Shown in pieces: positions 9,491-16,334 of a stretch of 64,000 nucleotides of DNA. A model generated the notes under the pieces. The model did not search any database and was not told the origin of the DNA. It worked only from the letters and a program-made list of their open reading frames with translations. The stretch spans positions 1-64,000 of the forward strand of contig NZ_ALJL01000016.1 in assembly GCF_000287675.1 (NCBI RefSeq), given 5' to 3'. Source of the DNA: Lachnoanaerobaculum sp. ICM7. Lineage in GTDB: Bacteria > Bacillota > Clostridia > Lachnospirales > Lachnospiraceae. Positions within the stretch are counted from its first letter, which is position 1, and each line of letters opens with the position of its first letter. A program made the position numbers and the translations under genes.

Positions 9491-10357
9491 CGTTTTTATT
9501 TTCTTCTTATTTAACCAAAGAATCAATCCTATATAAAGAGCATAAAAAACTCTAAGTCTTCCTTTAAAAGATATATCCACTTCTATTATTTCATCATAAA
9601 ACATAGGTACTATCTTAAAATCATCTCTGTAAAGCGGATAGAATATCGCCACCGCCTCAAGTACCTGCCCTGTTGTGGAAGGATCATCAAAACCGAATTT
9701 AAAAAATCCGACTATTCTTTTCGGCAATATATGTACCAAAAGATTTTTGGTCTTTTCAAGCATCAGTAAAAGAGTTTTCTTGTTTTCTTCTTCTGTAAGT
9801 AAGTAATGAATATCCTTTGCTTTATTTATAAGTTTATCAAGTTTACTTTCTTTCTTGGCTGTGCTTTTCTTTTTATTGGACTTACTTTTCTTCTTTTTTG
9901 ATTGTTTCTTTTCTTGTTTATCCAGCGCTTTTATTTTATTTTCAGCTTCTAAATTTTCTTTTTTTTCAGTAATTACATTAGCTTTATTTGTATTATCTAC
10001 TGAGATATCTTCTTTTTTATTTTCATTAACTGTATCTGCAGTTTCTCTAACTTCCGACTTGTATTCTTCTGTTTCTTCTTTTGTATCAGTATCATCATCA
10101 TGATTTGAATATACTTTAAAAAGCCATCCCACCTTGCCTATAATATCAAGTCCGTCTTTATATGTAATATTTAAAGATAAAAACTTAAAAAACCATGTTA
10201 CGCTTAAAGATATATCCGGTACTTCTTTAAAATACACTTTTCCCTTGTATCTTACAGGAATAAAAAGCACCATCAGTATAATCAGTAATGCCAAAGCAAT
10301 GATTGCGAGTATGACAATACCTATTATTTTCAATACTGTGAGCAGTATACCGATCAT
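9479..10357 (-). CDS. DUF2953 family membrane protein
   Basis: The 292-residue protein has an N-terminal membrane helix (about 5-33). This is followed by a short beta segment (KGKVYFKEVPDISLSVTWFF), a long Lys/Glu/Asn-rich linker (about 95-175), and a C-terminal domain with GFDDPSTTGQ (about 223-232) that is characteristic of DUF2953. In Bacillus the family member YtfI is encoded beside the sporulation gene ytfJ; no ytfJ is seen here. Its function is unknown. It overlaps the upstream 103-residue gene by four bases (ATGA) and has a GGAGGG ribosome binding site. Confidence 0.8.
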   Translation of the reverse strand: MIGILLTVLKIIGIVILAIIALALLIILMVLFIPVRYKGKVYFKEVPDISLSVTWFFKFLSLNITYKDGLDIIGKVGWLFKVYSNHDDDTDTKEETEEYKSEVRETADTVNENKKEDISVDNTNKANVITEKKENLEAENKIKALDKQEKKQSKKKKSKSNKKKSTAKKESKLDKLINKAKDIHYLLTEEENKKTLLLMLEKTKNLLVHILPKRIVGFFKFGFDDPSTTGQVLEAVAIFYPLYRDDFKIVPMFYDEIIEVDISFKGRLRVFYALYIGLILWLNKKKIKTRPK

Positions 10358-10665
10358 ACTCCCTCCATTTTAAAAAAGCTGTAATACTCAAAATCTTTTC
10401 TTGTTCTATAGGTATCTTCAACTATATTTGAGATAAGCTCTATTCCCGACTTTTTACCGAGAGCAAGACCCACTATAAGAGCATCTGTCTTTCTGTAATT
10501 ATTCAGAAAAATGGAATTGTGCACAAGCGAGAGTGTCTCTTCTCCCTCAAGAAATACCACAAGGTGTAATAAAAAGCTTGATTTGTTAAATTTCAGCATT
10601 CTCATATATTTTCTATAGTCTTGTTTTATATCCGGTGAGAGATATATCTTTTTTGAAAATATCAT
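10354..10665 (-). CDS. Small conserved-looking hypothetical protein
   Basis: I do not recognise this 103-residue protein. It is soluble in appearance and has no signal peptide. It contains the stretch IVGLALGKKSGIELI and an acidic/aromatic end. The ATG has AAGGTAG at good spacing and the stop overlaps the DUF2953 start by four bases, so it is very likely a real gene and a partner of that membrane protein. Confidence 0.7.
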   Translation of the reverse strand: MIFSKKIYLSPDIKQDYRKYMRMLKFNKSSFLLHLVVFLEGEETLSLVHNSIFLNNYRKTDALIVGLALGKKSGIELISNIVEDTYRTRKDFEYYSFFKMEGV

Positions 10666-10699
10666 AATCTACCTTGATACCTAAATATCTGTCCCTTTC

Positions 10700-11428
10700 T
10701 TAAGAGAAATGTTCCAAAATGCATTTTCTCAGTAATCCCAGTGCAGAAATGACTGTTTGCTCTCTGACATTTGCTCTGTCACCTGAGAATCTGAACTCCT
10801 CTACATGTACAATATCCTTTATACAAACTCCTACATATACAAGTCCTACAGGCTTCTCATTTGTTCCTCCGTCAGGACCTGCAATACCGGTTACAGATAT
10901 ACTTATATCTGTATCTGCCGCAAGAGCCGCACCGACAGCCATCTCTTTTGCCGTCTGCTCACTTACCGCTCCGTATTTTTTCAGAGTTGATTTATTTACC
11001 CCCAGAGTTTTTCTCTTTGCCTTATTTGTATACGTAATAAATCCCTCTTTATATACGTCCGAAACTCCGGGTACATTTATAAGTCTTCCCGCCAAAAGTC
11101 CGCCTGTACATGACTCGGCTGTAGAAATTGTGAGTTCGTTCTTTTCAAGAAGATTTACCACACTCATTTCAAGAGTTATTTTTTCCTTTGTTGAATAAAT
11201 ATATTTTCCGAATCTTCTTTTTATTTCCTTTGAAACCGGCTTTATCAAATCTTTGGCAGCCTCTTCGGTATCCGCATCGGCTGAAAGAATAATATAAGTT
11301 TTAGCATCAAAAGGCTTTATTTCAATTTTCACATCTTCATTATCAATCAAGTCTGAAATAGAAGTTCTTATATCCGCTTCATTCATTCCAATAAGTTTTA
11401 TCGTCTTATTTCTGGTAACAGTATCCAT
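10700..11428 (-). CDS. cinA: CinA C-terminal domain protein (nicotinamide-nucleotide amidase type), short form
   Basis: The protein keeps the KH-like middle segment of CinA (about 1-85) and the amidase domain (about 90-242, with TAESCTGGLLAGRL and SVTGIAGPDGGT). It lacks the N-terminal MoCF/pyrophosphatase domain of full-length CinA, which is about 410 residues. The amidase domain deamidates nicotinamide mononucleotide for NAD recycling. I chose ATG 11428 because AAAGGAG lies 5 nt before it. A GTG six bases upstream overlaps that site. The upstream neighbour pgsA ends only 23 nt away, so the missing domain was not lost by a local frameshift. Confidence 0.88.
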   Translation of the reverse strand: MDTVTRNKTIKLIGMNEADIRTSISDLIDNEDVKIEIKPFDAKTYIILSADADTEEAAKDLIKPVSKEIKRRFGKYIYSTKEKITLEMSVVNLLEKNELTISTAESCTGGLLAGRLINVPGVSDVYKEGFITYTNKAKRKTLGVNKSTLKKYGAVSEQTAKEMAVGAALAADTDISISVTGIAGPDGGTNEKPVGLVYVGVCIKDIVHVEEFRFSGDRANVREQTVISALGLLRKCILEHFS

Positions 11429-11451
11429 TTCCACTCCTTTATAAATGCATA

Positions 11452-11991
11452 TTACTTACTGCTCATTATAACATTCTTATTCTTGATAATATACTCACAA
11501 AGAGAAAATATTGTAAGGAAAAGCATCAAGATAATAAAAATATTTGTTACCAAGCTAAGCTTAGGTAGATTCAATATAAGCAAAATAACAGTAACCATCT
11601 GTACAACAGTTTTTAACTTTCCCGACATTGCCGCCGCAATAACCACGCCGTTGTCGGAAGCCACCAACCTTATACCGCTTATAATAAACTCTCTTGCTAT
11701 AACAATAAGCACAATAACAGAACTCAACTGTCTAAGCTCCACAAAACAGATAAGCCCTGAGCATACCAAGACCTTATCCGCAAGCGGATCCATAAACTTT
11801 CCGAAATCTGTAATCAGATTATATTTTCTGGCAATCATTCCGTCCAAAGTATCTGTAAGCGCCGCAACAGCAAATATAATAAGCGCAATTATTCTGAACT
11901 TATAATCTTCTCCACCTTTAAATAAAAGGCTTGCTACAAAGAAAGGTATAAGCAGCACTCTTAAAACCGTCAGTTTATTTGGCAAATTCAT
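11452..11991 (-). CDS. pgsA: CDP-diacylglycerol-glycerol-3-phosphate 3-phosphatidyltransferase
   Basis: This integral membrane enzyme makes phosphatidylglycerol-phosphate from CDP-diacylglycerol. The 179 residues carry the CDP-alcohol phosphotransferase motif DTLDGMIARKY...DFGKFMDPLADK (about 47-75), with its conserved aspartates. Several hydrophobic helices fill the rest. The start overlaps the rimO stop by four bases. The rimO-pgsA-cinA order is common in Firmicutes; the recA that often follows is absent. Confidence 0.95.
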   Translation of the reverse strand: MNLPNKLTVLRVLLIPFFVASLLFKGGEDYKFRIIALIIFAVAALTDTLDGMIARKYNLITDFGKFMDPLADKVLVCSGLICFVELRQLSSVIVLIVIAREFIISGIRLVASDNGVVIAAAMSGKLKTVVQMVTVILLILNLPKLSLVTNIFIILMLFLTIFSLCEYIIKNKNVIMSSK

Positions 11992-13310
11992 ATTGCATCT
12001 CCTATCAAATCATACTCGGATGAACCTGTTATGATAACATCACAAAAATCACCTGACATGAAGTTTTTGTCGGTATTTACAAAGACATATCCGTCCACAC
12101 CGGGAACATCCATATATGTTCTTCCGATATATACGTTTTCCTCAGGAAGTCTACCCTCTATGAGCACCTTGAATGTCCTTCCGACCATTTTTTCAAGATT
12201 CTTTTCGGAAATTTCCTGCTGCACTCTCATTATTCGATCTCTTCTGGCCTCTTTTTCTTCTTCTGCGATTTGATTTTCAAAGCCTGCCGCAACCGTACCT
12301 TCTTCTTCACTGTATGTGAAAACACCCAGTCTTTCAAACTTCATATTCTTGATAAAATCAATTACAGTCTCAAGATCTTCTTCAGTCTCACCCGGGAATC
12401 CTGAGATTATTGTGGTTCTAAGTGTAATACCCGGTATATTCTTTCTAAGCTTACCTATAATATTTACCAAATCATCATGAGTTGTTCTTCTGGCCATTCT
12501 TCTTAAGATATTGTCTGAAGCATGCTGTATCGGTATATCCAGATACTTACAAACCTTTTCTTCATTTGCAATAACTTCTATCAGTTCATCTGTAATCTCT
12601 TCAGGATAGCAATAAAGTATTCTTATCCACTCTATACCTTCAACCTTTGCAAGCTCCTTTAAAAGTTTAGGTAAACTCTTCTCACCGTAGAGGTCTACAC
12701 CGTAAAGTGTAGTCTCCTGTGCTACCAAGATAAGCTCCTTTATTCCCTGTGCAGCCAAATCCTTTGCCTGAGCAATTAAATCATCCATGGGATAGCTTCT
12801 GTAATTGCCACGTAATGACGGAATAATGCAATAAGTGCAGTTTTTATTACAGCCCTCAGCAATCTTTAAATATGCATAGTATCCGCCTGTGGAATTTGTT
12901 CTCTTATTTGAAATGGAAGGCAATCTATCAAGGTCCAGAAACTCATTTTTTATCTCTCCACCAAGTACATCCTCCACAGTTTCGACAATCTTATCAAAAC
13001 TTGATGTACCAAGAAGAGCGTCTACCTCAGGAATTTCTTTTATTATCTCATCTTTGTATCTTTGAGCCAGACAGCCTGTAACTATCAATGCCTTAAGAGC
13101 ACCTTCTTCTTTTAATCTTGCCGCTTCCAAGATAGCATTTATGCTTTCTTCTTTTGCTGACTGTATAAAGCCACATGTATTGATTATCATTATCTCCGCT
13201 TCTTCATCAATATCTGTGTATTCAAATCCTTTATCATTCATCAGACCCAGCATCATCTCTGAATCCACTGTATTTTTGTCACATCCAAGTGACACCATTG
13301 ACATTTTCAT
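11988..13310 (-). CDS. rimO: Ribosomal protein S12 methylthiotransferase
   Basis: This radical-SAM enzyme adds a methylthio group to an aspartate of ribosomal protein S12. The 440 residues show the three MTTase-domain cysteines C10, C46 and C80, which bind the auxiliary cluster, and the radical-SAM triad C154, C158 and C161 (CNKNCTYC). A C-terminal TRAM domain covers about 375-440. The N-terminal MSMVSLGCDKNTVDSE is typical of RimO rather than MiaB. Confidence 0.95.
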   Translation of the reverse strand: MKMSMVSLGCDKNTVDSEMMLGLMNDKGFEYTDIDEEAEIMIINTCGFIQSAKEESINAILEAARLKEEGALKALIVTGCLAQRYKDEIIKEIPEVDALLGTSSFDKIVETVEDVLGGEIKNEFLDLDRLPSISNKRTNSTGGYYAYLKIAEGCNKNCTYCIIPSLRGNYRSYPMDDLIAQAKDLAAQGIKELILVAQETTLYGVDLYGEKSLPKLLKELAKVEGIEWIRILYCYPEEITDELIEVIANEEKVCKYLDIPIQHASDNILRRMARRTTHDDLVNIIGKLRKNIPGITLRTTIISGFPGETEEDLETVIDFIKNMKFERLGVFTYSEEEGTVAAGFENQIAEEEKEARRDRIMRVQQEISEKNLEKMVGRTFKVLIEGRLPEENVYIGRTYMDVPGVDGYVFVNTDKNFMSGDFCDVIITGSSEYDLIGDAI

Positions 13311-13341
13311 ATAAACCTTTCAATATAAATCCTAATATTAA

Positions 13342-13367
13342 TAAAAAGCCATCATGAAAATGATGGC
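13342..13367 (-). terminator. Terminator after rpoZ
   Basis: A 7-bp stem GCCATCA/TGATGGC (13348-13367) is followed on the minus strand by TTTTTATT. It separates the yicC-gmk-rpoZ transcript from rimO. Confidence 0.7.
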
Positions 13368-13382
13368 AAATCAAAATGATTC

Positions 13383-13628
13383 TTAAGCTTCGTTATTAGG
13401 ATCATCATTTGTTATTCTGACCTTCTGCTCAAACAGCTCTTCAACCGCAATAGAAAGCGGTTTCTTTCCGTCAGCCTTTACCTCAGGTATTTCACCGTCA
13501 ATAATCTGTCTTGCTCTCTTTGCACTTGCAATTACAATTGAATATCTGCTCTGTACTACAGGTGCCTCACCCGGATCTACGTCCGCATTTGCAACATTAA
13601 TAAGTTCGCTATATGATGGGTGTAACAT
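13383..13628 (-). CDS. rpoZ: DNA-directed RNA polymerase omega subunit
   Basis: This is the small subunit that helps fold and assemble the beta-prime chain of RNA polymerase. The 81 residues contain the family core SRYSIVIASAKRARQI and KPLSIAVEEL. The N-terminus MLHPSYSELI is typical of clostridial RpoZ. It begins directly after the gmk stop, with GGAGGAAG as ribosome binding site, and gmk-rpoZ is a standard Firmicutes pair. Confidence 0.95.
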   Translation of the reverse strand: MLHPSYSELINVANADVDPGEAPVVQSRYSIVIASAKRARQIIDGEIPEVKADGKKPLSIAVEELFEQKVRITNDDPNNEA

Positions 13629-14261
13629 TTATTCTTCCTCCATAAAAATCCTGTTTAAATCTTCTTTTATCTTCTTAATAAAGTCTGTATTATTTGACTT
13701 CATATCTCCACGGTGTGAAATAATCTGATTGAGCTCTTTTACCGCTCTTTCCAAATCATCATTTATAACAACGTAATCATACTTGCTCATGCAATCAGCT
13801 TCTTTCTTTGCCTGACGCAGTCTTGCTTTTATATCCCTTTCACACTCGGTTCCCCTGCCTACAAGCCTGTCCCTTAGTGTATGAGCATCCGGAGGTGTTA
13901 CAAAGATAAGCATTGTATCAGGATACTTTTCCTTAACCTTTAGAGCACCCTGTACTTCTATTTCAAGAATTACATTCTTACCGCTCTTTCTTTGCTCCAG
14001 CACATAATCTCTTGGTGTACCATAGTAATTATTGCAAAATGATGCGTACTCTATCAGCTCATCATTTTCTATAAGTTTTTCAAAATCTTCTTTGCTTTTA
14101 AAAAAATATTCTCTTCCTTCTACCTCTCCCGTTCTTGGAGCTCTTGTTGTAGCAGAGACAGACAATGCATACTTATCATATTCTGACAGCAGCTTTTTCA
14201 TCAAAGTACCTTTACCTGAGCCTGAAAAACCTGATACAACAACCAAAATTCCGTCAGCCAT
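13629..14261 (-). CDS. gmk: Guanylate kinase
   Basis: This enzyme phosphorylates GMP to GDP with ATP. The 210 residues carry the P-loop GFSGSGKGT (11-19), the GMP-binding TTRAPRTGEVEGREYFF (about 38-54) and the lid RLVGRGTE. It lies between yicC and rpoZ in one transcript and has a GAGGA ribosome binding site. Confidence 0.97.
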   Translation of the reverse strand: MADGILVVVSGFSGSGKGTLMKKLLSEYDKYALSVSATTRAPRTGEVEGREYFFKSKEDFEKLIENDELIEYASFCNNYYGTPRDYVLEQRKSGKNVILEIEVQGALKVKEKYPDTMLIFVTPPDAHTLRDRLVGRGTECERDIKARLRQAKKEADCMSKYDYVVINDDLERAVKELNQIISHRGDMKSNNTDFIKKIKEDLNRIFMEEE

Positions 14262-14268
14262 AATTCCT

Positions 14269-15147
14269 CTATTCTATGTTTTGAATTTGTTCCCTTATTT
14301 TTTCTATTTCAGTTTTTAATATTATAGCATAGTTTGCTATATTTAAATCAGTTGATTTTGAAAGAATTGTATTTGCTTCTCTGTTCATTTCCTGAGCAAG
14401 GAAATCAAGCTTTCTACCAATTCCAACATCCAGTTTCATTTCATCAGACATAGCTTTTATGTGACTTATAAGTCTTACAACCTCTTCATCCACACATATC
14501 TTATCTGCAAAGAGTGTTACCTCTGTAGCAATTCTGTTTTCTTCTATACCGGACCCGTTTAAAAGTTCATTCACTTTTAAATACAACTTATTTTTATATT
14601 CATCCAAAACTGCAGGATATCTTTCCTTTATATCCTCTGTTGTAGAAGACAGAAGTAGAAGCTTTGAACTTATATCTTCAAACAGCTTCTTCCCTTCCGC
14701 TTCTCTGGTATCATAAAAAGATTTACAAGCATCTTCCAATACTTTAAATAAAAGCACCTTTATCTCTTCTTCATCAAGCTTAGGCTCGTCAATACTTATC
14801 ACATCCGGAAGATTTAAAAGATGTGAAACCTTCAAATCATCAACTATTCTATACTCTTTACAAAGTTCCAACCCTATATCCAAATATTTTTTTGCAATAT
14901 TTTTATTCAGATATACTCCGTTTGCTTTGTCTTTAAAGTCCAGATAATTGATAAAAAGGTCCACTTTGCCCCTTGAAACATATTTTTTTACAATATTTCT
15001 TATCTCTGCTTCAAACGGGAAAAATCTTCTGGGCATCTTTATATTCAAATCCAGATATCTGTGGTTTACTGACTTAATCTCTATAGATAATTTATAATCA
15101 CCTGTTATTTCTTCGGCTCTTCCAAAGCCTGTCATACTCTTTATCAA
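14269..15147 (-). CDS. yicC: YicC/YloC family endoribonuclease
   Basis: This conserved 292-residue protein starts with the family signature MIKSMTGFGRAE and carries the C-terminal domain with RKLDFLAQEMNREANTILSKS. Members have been described as endoribonucleases. The start is TTG: the position is fixed by the invariant N-terminus and by GGAG about 8 nt upstream. It leads the yicC-gmk-rpoZ transcript. Confidence 0.92.
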   Translation of the reverse strand: MIKSMTGFGRAEEITGDYKLSIEIKSVNHRYLDLNIKMPRRFFPFEAEIRNIVKKYVSRGKVDLFINYLDFKDKANGVYLNKNIAKKYLDIGLELCKEYRIVDDLKVSHLLNLPDVISIDEPKLDEEEIKVLLFKVLEDACKSFYDTREAEGKKLFEDISSKLLLLSSTTEDIKERYPAVLDEYKNKLYLKVNELLNGSGIEENRIATEVTLFADKICVDEEVVRLISHIKAMSDEMKLDVGIGRKLDFLAQEMNREANTILSKSTDLNIANYAIILKTEIEKIREQIQNIE

Positions 15148-15185
15148 TGTTTTATCTCCATTCAGGTTTATGACATATACACTTG

Positions 15186-15214
15186 ATTATACTGATTTCT
15201 CTTTTACAAGTCAA
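15186..15214 (-). promoter_or_regulatory. Promoter of yicC-gmk-rpoZ
   Basis: TTGACT (15209-15214) and a perfect TATAAT (15186-15191) are 17 bp apart on the minus strand, about 40 bp before the yicC start. Confidence 0.75.
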
Positions 15215-15242
15215 GAAACGGAATATAATAATTTAACAATAA

Positions 15243-15530
15243 TTTAGCTCCAGACAAAAAGGATATTTAGAAAACAACCACATAAGACTACTGTATATAC
15301 TTCCAAAGCAGACTGACTTAGCATCTCTTGGGTTAACTGATCAAGATGCACTTAACATTGTATTAAGCCATATAAACTCAGCACCCGTTGAAAAATTTGG
15401 TGGCAGGAGTCCTTTAGAGGTTGCATCTTTTATGTATCCTAATCTCTATGAAAAACTTATGGCATATGGTATAGAGGAAATTGAAAAAGATAGGATTGTT
15501 TTAAAACCCTATCTTCTGAAAAATAGATAA
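15243..15530 (+). pseudogene. Remnant of an IS30-type transposase (C-terminal end)
   Basis: A 95-codon open stretch runs from just after a TAA at 15240-15242 to a TAA at 15528-15530. Its conceptual product contains SRQKGYLENNH, YILPKQTDLASLGLTD, INSAPVEKFGGRSPLEVA and a KPYLL ending. I recognise this as the C-terminal end of IS30-family transposases of clostridia. No start codon, ribosome binding site, DDE N-terminal half or upstream terminal repeat is present, so this is a dead fragment. It lies next to the RHS toxin/immunity genes. Confidence 0.7.
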
Positions 15531-15901
15531 CTCTAATTATAGGTAGCCACCGGGGTGTCTTATAATGGTATTTTACAAGTGGAAATTAGTCCTACACTTA
15601 AAAAATTCGATTAAAGTCCACTTATTTGTAATGCCATAAAATGGCATTTACACACCCAAACTTTCTTCCATAATACTTACATTGTAACACTTATTGCATC
15701 ATTTTTGTACTATAAATGTTACATTTCCTTGCTTTTGTAATACTAAATGCAACTTATATAATCACACTTTTTTAGTTGCATTAAACTTTACACTTCAGCG
15801 ATTCTTTAAAACTAAATGTAACTTAAATATTTTTATTTTTTAGGTTTCATTAACATTTACACTTTAGCCAAATTTTAAATTATATGTTCTTTATGTTTTT
15901 A
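15531..15901. repeat. AT-rich intergenic region with an IS end and degenerate tandem repeats
   Basis: No gene is visible. At 15560-15650 there are imperfect inverted segments (TATAATGGTATT...AAGTGGA against TCCACTT...AATGCCATAAAA) and a small hairpin ATGCCA/TGGCAT (15631-15647), probably the right end of the decayed IS. From about 15770 to 15900 two diverged copies of a unit of about 65 bp follow each other (TTGCATTAAACTTTACACTT and TTTCATTAACATTTACACTT mark them). A poorer third copy lies just upstream. Their role is unknown. Confidence 0.5.
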
Positions 15902-16321
15902 TTAAACCATATCCAAATCTATTTCTAAAGATCCCTCCAAATATAACCTATCTCCTATATTATATTGAACTTTTCTTTCAAATTCCACTAAAATATTTTT
16001 GTCACATATGTTTGTTCTAGCATAAATAGAATAATCATCCTCCACATTCTCTACTTCTATAATTGCTCTTATATGTGACGATTCTTTAATAGGTTGAATA
16101 TACATTAATTTATCTTTTGTAATAAATGAATGAGTAACCAAATCTATTCTAATATCCCCCTCTAATACATCCCCAATCTTTTTTTTCTTTGATATTTCAT
16201 ATTGAGTAATATACTCACTGTATTCAAGAAAATGAACAGTTATATTTCTATTATCAGGGGTATTGCCTTCTACAAATCGCTCCCAACCGTCTACATAAAT
16301 ATTATTAATTTTTATCTTCAT
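15902..16321 (-). CDS. Putative immunity protein for the RHS toxin
   Basis: I do not recognise this small soluble protein of about 139 residues by family. It is acidic and beta-rich, with no signal peptide. It begins 13 nt after the stop of the large RHS gene on the same strand (ATG 16321; an in-frame TTG at 16333 would begin 1 nt after the stop). In polymorphic toxin systems a small gene directly after the toxin gene nearly always encodes the cognate immunity protein, and that is the basis of the call. The ribosome binding site is poor, which suggests translation coupled to the toxin gene. Confidence 0.55.
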   Translation of the reverse strand: MKIKINNIYVDGWERFVEGNTPDNRNITVHFLEYSEYITQYEISKKKKIGDVLEGDIRIDLVTHSFITKDKLMYIQPIKESSHIRAIIEVENVEDDYSIYARTNICDKNILVEFERKVQYNIGDRLYLEGSLEIDLDMV

Positions 16322-16334
16322 TAATATAACCAAA

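Noticed and set aside
10719-11198. + strand open frame of 159 codons opposite cinA
   Set aside because: It is antisense to a well-conserved gene with no ribosome binding site, and its codon use is a mirror of the opposite strand.
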